Positions 6,611 through 13,773 of a stretch of DNA of 24,384 bases are shown here, in pieces. How positions within the stretch are numbered: position 1 is the stretch's first letter; every line of letters begins with the position of its first letter. Under the pieces are notes generated by a model. It was not told where the DNA came from and ran no database searches. It was given only the letters and a program-made list of their open reading frames with translations. The position numbers and the translations under genes are program-made. The stretch comes from DATGLE01 sp035294325 (GTDB taxonomy: Bacteria > Chloroflexota > Ktedonobacteria > Ktedonobacterales > Ktedonobacteraceae): the NCBI GenBank assembly GCA_035294325.1, contig DATGLE010000062.1, positions 1 to 24,384 of the forward strand, given 5' to 3'.

Positions 6611-7531
6611 ATGGCACCGATCATTCACGAGACCTTCGCAACGACCAGTCCCCGTGGCTTACGTCACGATATTCTCCCCATGCGGCTCTATCACAAGGCC
6701 AAGCGGCTTGGCGTCTGGGATCCGCGCAGCATCGACTTCTCCCAGGATATCCTCGACTGGCAGCGCTGTACCGACGACGAACGCGAGGCGCTGCTGCTCC
6801 AGACCTCGCTCTTTCAGGCCGGAGAAGAGAGCGTGACGCTGGATCTGCTGCCTTTGATTATGGCGATTGCCCGGGAGGGGCACATCGAGGAAGAGATGTT
6901 TCTGACCACGTTCCTGTGGGAAGAGGCCAAGCACACCGAGTTCTTTCGCCGCTTTCTCGACGAAGTAGCCCGGGAACGCAGCGACCTGGATCGCTTCCAT
7001 TCGCCCAGCTATCGCAAGCTGTTCTATGAAGAACTGCCGCAGACGATGTATGCTCTGCTCGAAGATCGCTCGCCGGCGGCCCAGGTACGAGCCAGCGTGA
7101 CCTACAACATGATTATCGAGGGGGTGCTGGCCGAGACCGGCTATTATGGCTACTTCAACATGCTGGAGCGTAACAACATCATGCCAGGGCTGCGGCAGGG
7201 CATCCACCTGCTCAAGCAGGACGAGTCGCGCCATATCGCCTACGGCGTCTTTCTCATCTCACGACTGGTGGCCCAGGACAAGGACCTCTGGTCGGTGGTG
7301 GAGGGGCGCATGAGCGAACTGCTGCCACTGGCGCTTGGCGTTGTGCAGGAAACCGATACGATAGAGGATCCCGAGGCCGAGCGCCCCTTCGGACTGGAGA
7401 CGGAAGAGTACATACAGTATGCGACCACCCAGTTCCAGAAGCGCATCGCGCGTATCGAGAAGGCGCGTTATCAGACTGTGGAGGAACTCTATCACATCCC
7501 GGAAACCGAGGAGGCGATGGAGGAGGCATAG
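6611..7531 (+). CDS. R2-like ligand-binding oxidase (R2lox), Mn/Fe cofactor
   Basis: 306 aa, ferritin-like fold related to the ribonucleotide reductase small subunit. Six metal ligands are visible: E72 (QAGEESV), E105 and H108 (WEEAKH), E170 (MIIEG), E205 and H208 (KQDESRH). Each lies exactly three residues after its counterpart in the Geobacillus kaustophilus protein as I recall it, and the residues that form the Tyr-Val ether cross-link are present (V75, Y165). R2lox proteins bind a long-chain fatty acid-like ligand next to the Mn/Fe site and activate oxygen; the physiological substrate is unknown. The ATG is chosen for AAAGGAGAG upstream; the longer frame from 6548 lacks support. No nrdE/nrdA large subunit is nearby, consistent with an oxidase rather than a reductase subunit. 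Confidence 0.95.
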   Translation: MAPIIHETFATTSPRGLRHDILPMRLYHKAKRLGVWDPRSIDFSQDILDWQRCTDDEREALLLQTSLFQAGEESVTLDLLPLIMAIAREGHIEEEMFLTTFLWEEAKHTEFFRRFLDEVARERSDLDRFHSPSYRKLFYEELPQTMYALLEDRSPAAQVRASVTYNMIIEGVLAETGYYGYFNMLERNNIMPGLRQGIHLLKQDESRHIAYGVFLISRLVAQDKDLWSVVEGRMSELLPLALGVVQETDTIEDPEAERPFGLETEEYIQYATTQFQKRIARIEKARYQTVEELYHIPETEEAMEEA

Positions 7532-7547
7532 GCCGTTCGTATAGATT

Positions 7548-7604
7548 GTGCAGCAGGCGCGAATACGGTGGAGGGTGGATCCGCCTCTCTGCGCCTGCCT
7601 GCAC
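7548..7604. terminator. Bidirectional terminator-like hairpin
   Basis: GTGCAGCAGGCGC (7548-7560) pairs with GCGCCTGCCTGCAC (7591-7604) apart from one bulged base, and GTTTCTCGTTC follows. It separates the convergent R2lox and Nudix genes and can serve both. Confidence 0.6.
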
Positions 7605-7614
7605 GTTTCTCGTT

Positions 7615-8139
7615 CTATAACTGCCTGACATCCATCGCATGATCCTGTGAACGGTAGCGCAGATAATCGGCGAGGACAGCTTTGTGCAGGGTGGTCAGCT
7701 TGCCGCGCAGATCCTCCTCGCGCATCCAGCATGGGCGTCCCTCGATACTTTCGCGGAGCTGCCCGCCGACCACTTCACCCGTAAAGATTACGTTGAGCGT
7801 GCTCATGCGATCAATCCGATGGCTCGTGATCGAGTAGTAGCCGATGACATTGCCGACACGAACCTCCAGCCCGGTCTCCTCTTTGCATTCGCGTCGCACC
7901 GTCTGAGCCGGGTGTTCGCGCCAGCGCATGAAGCCACCGGGGAAGGCAAAGTCGCCTTTAAGCTGTTGTATAACCAGGTAGCGGCCATCTTTCTCCACAA
8001 CAACGCCGGCGCTGCCAAACGGCGGGAGGTTTCCGGCCAGAAGGAAATTAAGGACATTGAAGAAGACGCTGACGCATTTTTTGAGCGCCTCGTAAAAGAT
8101 CACGGGCAGTGTCCATCCATTCTGCTGAATTTCGTACAT
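7615..8139 (-). CDS. Nudix hydrolase
   Basis: 174 aa with a complete Nudix box: G69, E75, then RECKEETGL at 83-91, matching G-x5-E-x7-REUxEExGU. This box binds Mg and hydrolyses a nucleoside diphosphate linked to another moiety; the substrate cannot be read from the sequence. About 40 residues precede the domain (including FFNVLNFLLAG near 26-36, mildly hydrophobic), which is longer than usual. The start is uncertain: the ATG at 8139 has no good ribosome site, and TATAAT lies only two bases upstream, so the true start may be further in, or the transcript may be leaderless. Convergent with R2lox. Confidence 0.88.
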   Translation of the reverse strand: MYEIQQNGWTLPVIFYEALKKCVSVFFNVLNFLLAGNLPPFGSAGVVVEKDGRYLVIQQLKGDFAFPGGFMRWREHPAQTVRRECKEETGLEVRVGNVIGYYSITSHRIDRMSTLNVIFTGEVVGGQLRESIEGRPCWMREEDLRGKLTTLHKAVLADYLRYRSQDHAMDVRQL

Positions 8140-8200
8140 CTATTATACACTGTGGGAGCGCTGTGGCTGTACCTTGTCCACACCATCCAATACATCCACT

Positions 8201-8217
8201 GCGCGGCTCCGCCACGC
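8201..8217. repeat. GCGCGGC-TCC triloop hairpin, family 1 right-end fragment
   Basis: GCGCGGC (8201-8207), loop TCC, GCCACGC (8211-8217): six of seven pairs form. It matches the right-end hairpins at 2998-3016 and 22365-22381, with the similar flank CACCAT upstream. It lies in the 228-bp gap between the divergent Nudix and MurA-like genes, where I see no other clear element. Confidence 0.5.
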
Positions 8218-8367
8218 GAACTCGGGAAGAAGAGCGCTTTCCCTACATTTTTGCTACTCGCTTGCATGCGGGGCTGTCGATATAGGATACTGGAAACGCT
8301 GATCGGGACGATGAAATATAGATAGTCGTCGTGTTTGTGGTTCTTTTTTGGGAAAGGTAAGGCAAAA

Positions 8368-9711
8368 GTGCCGGCTCTCAACTCGTATGCCTATCGTATC
8401 GAAGGCGGCTACCCTGTGGTTGGAGAGATCACCTGTCTGGGTGCCAAGAATTTCGCGACAAAAGCAATGGTAGCCGCTCTGCTGGGCGATACGCCAACAA
8501 CGCTCATCAATGCGCCAGATATCGGCGATGTCGATATTACTGCTGAAATGTTAACCTCTATCGGGGCAAAGGTTGCGTGGGTGGACAGCCAGCAACTTAC
8601 TATTGATCCCTCTTCTCTCAGTATATCGATGGTGCCCACGCCCGATTCTGGCAGCAATCGCATTCCCATATTGTTGCTGAGCGCGCTGCTGCATCGCTTC
8701 GGTGAGGTCTCGGTGCCGGTTGTGGGAGGCGATAGAATAGGCACGCGCGCGGTCAATTTCCACCTGGATGCGATCCGCAAATTTGGCGGCGTCGTCGAAG
8801 AGACTTCGGAAGGCTACGTCGCGCGCCGCGTCGGGCCGCTCAGGGGTGCGCATATCGAGCTTCCCTATCCCAGCGTCGGAGCGACGGAGACGTGCCTGTA
8901 TCTTGGTGTGCTGGCCGAGGGACGCACGCTGATATCGAACGCCGCAATCGAGCCGGAGATCTTTGAACTCATAACCATGCTGCGCTCCATGGGAGCGATC
9001 ATCTTCACCTCGTCGGGACGCGACATTCGTATTGAAGGTGTGAAGCGATTGACAGGGACCAGTATGCCGGTGTTCGGTGATCGCATCGAAGCCGCCTCGT
9101 GGGCCTGCCTGGCCTGTGCCTCAAATGGCGATGTGACCGTGCGCGGTATCCGCCCCGACACATTGGGGAATTTTCTCTCCTATTTTCAGGAGATCGGCGG
9201 CGGCGTTGAACTGAAAGGTTTGGAGGGAATTCGCTTCTTCCGCAGGGAAGAACTGCGCCCGGCAGTGATAGAAACCGATGTCTATCCCGGCTTCTCGACG
9301 GATTGGCAGCAGCCCTTCGCGATCCTGCTGACGCAGGCGCAGGGTATTTCGATTATCCACGAGACGGTACACGAAAACCGTTTTGGCTATCTCAAAGCGC
9401 TCGATGCACTGGGTGCCAGGACGCAGGTAGCCACGCATTGTCTTGGCGGCCTGCCCTGCCGCTATCGCGACAAGGACTACGAGCATAGCGCTATTATTAT
9501 GGGTCCGACGCCCTTCACCGCCGTCGAGCGCATCACTATTCCCGACCTGCGGGCGGGCCTGGCCTATGTGATCGCGGCTGCCATCGCCAGCGGCAGCACG
9601 ATCATCACTGGCGTTGATTTTCTGGAGCGCGGCTATGGTGATATTGTGCCACGCCTGGCGTCTATGAACCTCAAAATCGAACGCATTCCGCTCACTTCCC
9701 CTATCATATAA
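8368..9711 (+). CDS. murA: MurA-type UDP-GlcNAc 1-carboxyvinyltransferase, Cys-to-Asp variant
   Basis: 447 aa of EPSP-synthase fold. MurA transfers enolpyruvate from PEP to UDP-GlcNAc, the first committed step of peptidoglycan synthesis, in the cytoplasm. Conserved residues are present: K27 and N28 in GAKNFATKA, Arg127 in the loop, Asp312 in YPGFSTDWQ, and Arg395 in DLRAGLAY. The loop residue corresponding to E. coli Cys115, the fosfomycin target, is Asp122 (VVGGDRIGTR), as in mycobacterial and chlamydial MurA. The start is taken as the GTG at 8368, preceded by GGGAAAGGTAAGG; an upstream TTG at 8335 adds a Phe-rich stretch with no family match. It stands alone rather than in a cell-wall cluster, so it could be a second MurA paralogue. 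Confidence 0.9.
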   Translation: MPALNSYAYRIEGGYPVVGEITCLGAKNFATKAMVAALLGDTPTTLINAPDIGDVDITAEMLTSIGAKVAWVDSQQLTIDPSSLSISMVPTPDSGSNRIPILLLSALLHRFGEVSVPVVGGDRIGTRAVNFHLDAIRKFGGVVEETSEGYVARRVGPLRGAHIELPYPSVGATETCLYLGVLAEGRTLISNAAIEPEIFELITMLRSMGAIIFTSSGRDIRIEGVKRLTGTSMPVFGDRIEAASWACLACASNGDVTVRGIRPDTLGNFLSYFQEIGGGVELKGLEGIRFFRREELRPAVIETDVYPGFSTDWQQPFAILLTQAQGISIIHETVHENRFGYLKALDALGARTQVATHCLGGLPCRYRDKDYEHSAIIMGPTPFTAVERITIPDLRAGLAYVIAAAIASGSTIITGVDFLERGYGDIVPRLASMNLKIERIPLTSPII

Positions 9712-9756
9712 AAGACTGGAAGGCCGCCGCATCCTCGCGGCGACCTTCCAGTCTTT
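9711..9756. terminator. Strong terminator hairpin after the MurA-like gene
   Basis: AAAGACTGGAAGG begins at the last base of the stop codon and pairs with CCTTCCAGTCTTT ending at 9756. An inner CGCCGC/GCGGCG stem and an ATCCTC loop complete it. A-rich and T-rich ends on the two sides let it work in both directions. Confidence 0.75.
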
Positions 9757-9772
9757 GATTCTTTAACGCCAG

Positions 9773-9903
9773 GTGCATGTTTTGCTGACCGCTCACCGCT
9801 GGGCGGCTCGCCAGGATGAAAAATCTGCGGGCTGAGCGCCGCAGGCGCTCAGCCCGCAGATTTTTCGCCAGAGGGTGCGCCTCAGGCGCCCAAAAACATG
9901 CAC
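9773..9903 (-). repeat. 131-bp structured dispersed element, family 2, copy a
   Basis: Terminal inverted repeats GTGCATGTTTT and AAAACATGCAC (11 bp, exact) bound the element. Inside is a perfect 22-bp hairpin (9819-9840, loop GCA, 9844-9865; one more G-C pair outside). The other copy at 18827-18957 is in the opposite orientation and has the same length. Flanks are nearly identical between copies, while the hairpin arms differ at five positions, each compensated on the opposite arm. No coding capacity, so MITE-like or a structured repeat. Confidence 0.8.
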
Positions 9904-9933
9904 ATCGGGTTTCTTAATTAAGAAGAGCAGCCC

Positions 9934-10290
9934 TTACGACTGTGTGGTAGAATTGGCGGCGCGTCTGGTCGTATCGGCCACGTCCTGGCCTGTCTGCTTG
10001 ACATCCGAGGCAGCGTTTTTCCCGATGCTGCTCAGGCTGCCGGCAGTATTGCGCATCGTCGATGCAGCCTGCTGGGCGTAACCTTTCAGATTGCCAGCCG
10101 TCTGCGCGACACGATCAGAGACCTGCTGCGTATACTGGCCCAGCTGGTCAAGCTGCACATTCTCAGGCAGATAACCGCGCAGTTCCCCTAAGCGCTGCCC
10201 CAGCATTCTGCGCATCTCTTCGCCTTTCATTGGCGCGACCAGCAGGCCAATGCCGACGCCGACCAGCACACCTTTCATGAAGCTGTTCAT
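9934..10290 (-). CDS. YtxH-domain small protein
   Basis: 118 aa. The N-terminus has the YtxH signature: a glycine-patterned hydrophobic segment (KGVLVGVGIGLLVAP, residues 6-20) followed by MKGEEMRRMLGQRL. The rest is a long amphipathic, Gln/Ala/Ser-rich helix with apolipoprotein-like spacing and few hydrophobic stretches. YtxH-like proteins are small stress-associated proteins that attach to the membrane by the N-terminal segment; no biochemical role is established. The start is ATG with GAGGAAAGGGAG upstream. It is divergent from the GlsB-like gene across 218 bp, which suggests a shared stress-response neighbourhood, though I could not pick out a convincing promoter for either. Confidence 0.85.
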   Translation of the reverse strand: MNSFMKGVLVGVGIGLLVAPMKGEEMRRMLGQRLGELRGYLPENVQLDQLGQYTQQVSDRVAQTAGNLKGYAQQAASTMRNTAGSLSSIGKNAASDVKQTGQDVADTTRRAANSTTQS

Positions 10291-10508
10291 CGTTAAGCTC
10301 CCTTTCCTCTACTAATATTACTCGCTATCGTATAGCCCTGTAATGGCTAAAGATAGCTCTTCAATTACTAAAGCTCACCCAATGTAAATACGGCCAGCAC
10401 AGATTATTAGTTTCAATCGGAGATTACTCCTGAGTCTGTAGAGACTTATGCATCGTGCTATAACTGAACTGCTCGGATAGAGCATGCAATCTTTTCCAGG
10501 GAGGGATT

Positions 10509-10781
10509 ATGACAGTCACTCTTGTTCAATTCATTATCTGGGTAATTATTGCCGCCGTCATCGGCTTTCTTGGCGAATTGATCGCGGGGCGGCGCGCCCC
10601 CGCTGGTATTCTGGGGGCCATCATGCTTGGCCTGTTATCAATTTTCTTGATCGTTGGCTTCTTCCATTTCCATATCGCCGGCGAACCTACTGTAGCGGGC
10701 GTGCCGCTCATCAGCACAATCATCGCAGCGGCAATGCTTGTTGTCCTCTGGAGCAGCATCGCTTATTATCGGCGCTACTAA
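10509..10781 (+). CDS. GlsB/YeaQ/YmgE-family membrane protein
   Basis: 90 aa with three hydrophobic segments (about residues 5-21, 33-51 and 66-86) and the family pattern ...IIAAVIGFLGELIAGRRAPAG.LGAI.LG.... Proteins of this group are small inner-membrane proteins linked to general stress. Older databases name them transglycosylase-associated, without direct evidence for enzyme activity. The start is ATG with CAGGGAGGG upstream. It is convergent with the first lacI gene, the two being separated by a strong hairpin. Confidence 0.85.
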   Translation: MTVTLVQFIIWVIIAAVIGFLGELIAGRRAPAGILGAIMLGLLSIFLIVGFFHFHIAGEPTVAGVPLISTIIAAAMLVVLWSSIAYYRRY

Positions 10782-10795
10782 GGAGATCACATTAC

Positions 10796-10847
10796 TGTAG
10801 AAGCGGTGATGATTGTCAGGTCTCCGACAATCATCACCGCTTCTACA
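10796..10847. terminator. 22-bp perfect hairpin between convergent genes
   Basis: Left arm 10796-10817 (TGTAGAAGCGGTGATGATTG...) pairs exactly with right arm 10826-10847 around an 8-nt loop, AGGTCTCC. The right arm ends at the base before the lacI stop codon. It probably terminates both transcripts, although neither side shows a long T tract. Confidence 0.7.
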
Positions 10848-11861
10848 TTAAGATCTGCTCGATTCCCTTACAATCAATTCGGGCTTATACATGATGTGCT
10901 GGTGCTGGTGGGTGTCGGGATTGTTGGCCTCGTCGATCAGGAGTTCGGCGGCGGCGCGGCCAAGCTCGTATTTCGGCTGTCGGATCGAGGTGAGCGGCGT
11001 AGAAAGAACGCTGGCGAACTCAACGTCGTCGTAGCCTACCAGCGCTATATCATCGGGAATTGAGATTCCGCGTGCGATGAGGCCGCGCATCACTCCGAGC
11101 GCGAGAAGATCGTTCCCGCAAAAGACCGCCGTCGGTTTTATGCTCGCATTCAGCAGTCGCTCGACGCTTGCCTCCCCCTCTCTGATAGTCTGGGCCGAGG
11201 TAGTGATATCGAGAAGTGCCTCCTGGGGATCGAGGCCCGCGAACTTCAAGGCGCGCAGTACGCCGCGCCGGCGGTCCGCGCACTGGCGGATAATGAGCGG
11301 CCCATGCACAAAGGCGATACGTGTGTGCCCCTCAACTATAAGATGCATGGCCGCCAGGTCGCCGCCGAGCACATCATCTACGGCAACCGAGCAGAGATCC
11401 TTGCTGCGGCTGGGCCGGTCCAGCAGGACGACGGCGATGCCGCGCTGGCGAAAACGTTGCAGGTAGCTGGCGTCGTTCTGTACCGGCGTGATCAGGATGC
11501 CCCGCGTGCGCTGCTCCTCCAGCACATGCAGGTAGTGGTTTTCCTTCGCAACCGAGTCGTCCGAGTTGCACAGGATCACAACATAGCCCGCTTGATTCGC
11601 CAGGTCCTCGACGCCGCGTGCAACCTCTGTAAAGAAAGGGTTGGCGACATCGAGTACAACCAGGCCGATATGCTGGCTTCTGCCGGCGCGAAGCTGGCGC
11701 GCCGAACCATTGCGCACAAAGCCAATTTCGTCGATGGCTTGCAGCACCCGCCGCCGCGTCTCCTGCGCCACTACTTCGGGCCGATTGAGCACGTTCGACA
11801 CCGTTCCCAGCGAAACGCCTGCGCGCTTCGCCACCTCGCGGATACTCGACGTTGACCTCAT
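10848..11861 (-). CDS. LacI-family regulator of the rhamnose transport operon
   Basis: 337 aa. The N-terminal LacI helix-turn-helix is clear (SIREVAKRAGVSLGTVSNVLNRP, residues 6-28) with the hinge around residue 50-60, followed by a periplasmic-binding-protein-like effector domain (HIGLVVLDVANPFFTEVARGVED; later VGYDDVEFASVLSTPLTSIRQP). LacI proteins of this kind are sugar-responsive repressors. It is transcribed away from the sugar-transport operon, whose promoter carries two perfect 14-bp LacI-type palindromes with the central CG; that pairing makes it the likely repressor. The likely inducer is L-rhamnose or a derivative, inferred from the isomerase. The start is ATG with AAGGAA upstream. 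Confidence 0.93.
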   Translation of the reverse strand: MRSTSSIREVAKRAGVSLGTVSNVLNRPEVVAQETRRRVLQAIDEIGFVRNGSARQLRAGRSQHIGLVVLDVANPFFTEVARGVEDLANQAGYVVILCNSDDSVAKENHYLHVLEEQRTRGILITPVQNDASYLQRFRQRGIAVVLLDRPSRSKDLCSVAVDDVLGGDLAAMHLIVEGHTRIAFVHGPLIIRQCADRRRGVLRALKFAGLDPQEALLDITTSAQTIREGEASVERLLNASIKPTAVFCGNDLLALGVMRGLIARGISIPDDIALVGYDDVEFASVLSTPLTSIRQPKYELGRAAAELLIDEANNPDTHQHQHIMYKPELIVRESSRS

Positions 11862-11889
11862 GTGTTCATTTCCTTATTTTAGAGAGTTT

Positions 11890-11997
11890 GGATACTCCAG
11901 CGCCCTCTCTCCCCATCGCAAGCCTGCGGCAGCGCCGTCCCACGGATACTCCAGCGCCCTCTCTCCCCATCGCAAGCCTGCGGCAGCGCCGTCCCAC
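11890..11997. repeat. Two identical 54-bp tandem units
   Basis: Units 11890-11943 and 11944-11997 are base-for-base the same, starting GGATACTCCAGCGCCC and ending CCGTCCCAC. The next hairpin also begins GGATA, as if a third unit were replaced. It lies just upstream of the lacI gene. It has no spacers, so it is not a CRISPR array. Confidence 0.9.
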
Positions 11998-12060
11998 GGA
12001 TAGATATTGTATTGTATGAAAATGCGCGCAGCGCATTTTCATACAATACAATATCTATCC
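11998..12060. repeat. 30-bp perfect hairpin with GCA triloop
   Basis: Arms 11998-12027 and 12031-12060 are exact reverse complements around the loop GCA. The base is AT-rich (GGATAGATATTGTATTG) and the apex is AATGCGC. A small C-GCA-G hairpin (GCGCC-GCA-GGCGC, 12066-12078) follows. It lies between the divergent lacI and transport-operon promoters. Confidence 0.9.
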
Positions 12061-12107
12061 GGCGAGCGCCGCAGGCGCGAGCACGCGATAGCGCCAGAGT
12101 AGGAACA

Positions 12108-12126
12108 GGCGTCTTGACAAGACGCC
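12108..12126. promoter_or_regulatory. 19-bp palindrome covering the -35 box
   Basis: GGCGTCTTG-A-CAAGACGCC is perfectly symmetric and contains the TTGACA -35 box. Unlike the LacI sites it has no AAACGTTT core, so a second regulator is possible. Confidence 0.5.
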
Positions 12127-12142
12127 ATTTTGCATCTATACT
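12114..12142 (+). promoter_or_regulatory. Sigma70-type promoter of the rhamnose transport operon
   Basis: TTGACA (12114-12119), 17 nt, TATACT (12137-12142). The predicted start is near 12149, directly at the first LacI-type operator. The leader to the ATPase ATG is about 110 nt. Confidence 0.8.
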
Positions 12143-12149
12143 TGCTTCA

Positions 12150-12163
12150 TTGAAACGTTTCAA
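12150..12163. promoter_or_regulatory. LacI-type operator O1
   Basis: Perfect palindrome TTGAAACGTTTCAA at the predicted transcription start. The central CG and AAACGTTT core are typical of LacI-family sites. Confidence 0.85.
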
Positions 12164-12195
12164 AGTTTCCGGCACCCTTTTATTTTTGCTTTCCA

Positions 12196-12209
12196 TTGAA
12201 ACGTTTCAA
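12196..12209. promoter_or_regulatory. LacI-type operator O2
   Basis: A second copy of TTGAAACGTTTCAA, 46 bp centre to centre from O1 (about four to four and a half helical turns). Two sites at this spacing suggest cooperative binding or short looping. Confidence 0.85.
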
Positions 12210-12258
12210 CCTGCTAATAATTGTACTGTTCAGAATCCGGCCTGTCAAGGAGGGAGCA

Positions 12259-13773
12259 ATGGTGAAGCCTCCTGATCCCGTTATTGAACTCGCAGGCATC
12301 GCAAGGAGCTTCGGAGCCGTCCAGGCGTTGCGCGGCGTCGATCTCACTCTGTACTCGGGCGAAGTGCATGCGCTTGTCGGCGAGAACGGCGCGGGCAAGA
12401 GCACGCTGGTCAAAATACTGGCCGGCATTCACCGCCCCGACGCCGGTATTATCAAGATCGATGGGCAGGAGGTTGAACTGCACAACCCCGTGCAATCGCG
12501 CCAGGCCGGCATCGCTGTCATTCACCAGGAACCGACGCTTTTCCCCGATTTGAATGTCGCGGAGAACGTCTTCATGGGGCGTCACCCGCGAGACCGTTTC
12601 GGGCGCGTGGACTGGAAGCGCATGTATCAGGAGGTCGAGCGTCTTTTCGCTTCGCTTGATGTGCGTCTGAACGTCTACACGCCGGTGCAGGGGCTATCCG
12701 TCGCCGACCAGCAGCTTGTCGAGATTGCGAAGGCGCTTTCGCTCAACTCGCGCGTGCTGATTATGGACGAGCCGACGGCGGCGCTCTCCGCGCATGAAGT
12801 CCAGCAGCTTTTCGCCATCGCCCGGCAACTGCGCGAGCGCGGCGTTGCCATCCTCTTCGTCAGCCATCGCCTGGAAGAGATCTTTGAACTGGCTGACCGC
12901 GTGACTGTGCTGCGCGATGGCATGCGCGTCGCTACCGCCCCCGTCGCCGAACTGACCACGCAGCAGATCATCCGCCAGATGGTCGGGCGCGAGCTGGAGA
13001 TGCTCTACCCCAAGAGCGAGGTCGAGGCGGGCGAAGTCGTCCTCGATGTGCGGGGCCTGACACGCAAAGGGGTATTTGAGGATATCAGCTTCCAGGTGCG
13101 GCGCGGTGAGATCGTGGGCTTTGCTGGCCTGGTCGGCGCCGGGCGCACAGAGGTTGCCAGGGTAATCTTCGGCATTGACCGCGCCGATGCCGGGGAGATT
13201 CGCATCAACGGTAAGCAGGTGCAGATCTCATCGCCGAAGACCGCTATGAAACAGGGCATCGCCTACGTTCCCGAGGATCGCCATCAGCACGGCCTGATTA
13301 TGGACTTCAGCATCGTCAGGAATATGACGCTGCCCATCCTGCGCCAGACCAGCATGCTTGGACTCGTCGATCAGCGCCGCGAGCGTGAGGTCGCGCGGAA
13401 CTACTCGGCGCGACTCCAGGTACGTTCGTCGGGAATAGATCAATTGGTGCGCGCGCTTTCCGGCGGCAACCAGCAGAAAGTAGTACTGGCGAAATGGCTG
13501 ATTACCAACCCATCGGTATTGATCCTCGATGAGCCGACGCGCGGCATCGACGTTGGCTCCAAAGCCGAGGTGCATCGCATTATCTCCACCCTCGCGCGCG
13601 ACGGGCTGGCGATCATACTCATTTCCAGCGATCTGCCGGAAGTGCTGGCGATGGCTGATCGCGTTCTCGTCATGCACGAAGGGCGTATTACCGCAGAATT
13701 TACCCACGCGGATGTGGATCAGGAGAAAGTCATGTTTGCAGCAACGGGGCAGACCAATGACCACTACCAGTGA
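12259..13773 (+). CDS. Sugar ABC transporter ATPase, RbsA/RhaT type
   Basis: 504 aa with two fused nucleotide-binding domains, as in RbsA, MglA, LsrA and the rhamnose ATPase. The first half has Walker A GENGAGKS (41-48), the signature-region LSVADQQLVEIAKAL and Walker B VLIMDEPTAALS. The second half has the degenerate Walker A GLVGAGRTE usual for this group, signature LSGGNQQK and VLILDEPTRGID. It powers import of a monosaccharide through the two permeases that follow. The start is the ATG at 12259 with AAGGAGGGAG; the longer frame from 12196 runs through operator O2 and is rejected. Its 3' end overlaps the first permease by 17 nt. The rhamnose assignment comes from the downstream isomerase. 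Confidence 0.95.
   Translation: MVKPPDPVIELAGIARSFGAVQALRGVDLTLYSGEVHALVGENGAGKSTLVKILAGIHRPDAGIIKIDGQEVELHNPVQSRQAGIAVIHQEPTLFPDLNVAENVFMGRHPRDRFGRVDWKRMYQEVERLFASLDVRLNVYTPVQGLSVADQQLVEIAKALSLNSRVLIMDEPTAALSAHEVQQLFAIARQLRERGVAILFVSHRLEEIFELADRVTVLRDGMRVATAPVAELTTQQIIRQMVGRELEMLYPKSEVEAGEVVLDVRGLTRKGVFEDISFQVRRGEIVGFAGLVGAGRTEVARVIFGIDRADAGEIRINGKQVQISSPKTAMKQGIAYVPEDRHQHGLIMDFSIVRNMTLPILRQTSMLGLVDQRREREVARNYSARLQVRSSGIDQLVRALSGGNQQKVVLAKWLITNPSVLILDEPTRGIDVGSKAEVHRIISTLARDGLAIILISSDLPEVLAMADRVLVMHEGRITAEFTHADVDQEKVMFAATGQTNDHYQ

Noticed and set aside
6435..6617. Short minus-strand frame upstream of R2lox
   Set aside because: No ribosome site or recognisable content, and it covers the putative R2lox promoter and start.
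11890..11997. CRISPR-like array
   Set aside because: Only two identical units directly abutting, no spacers and no cas genes; this is a tandem duplication.
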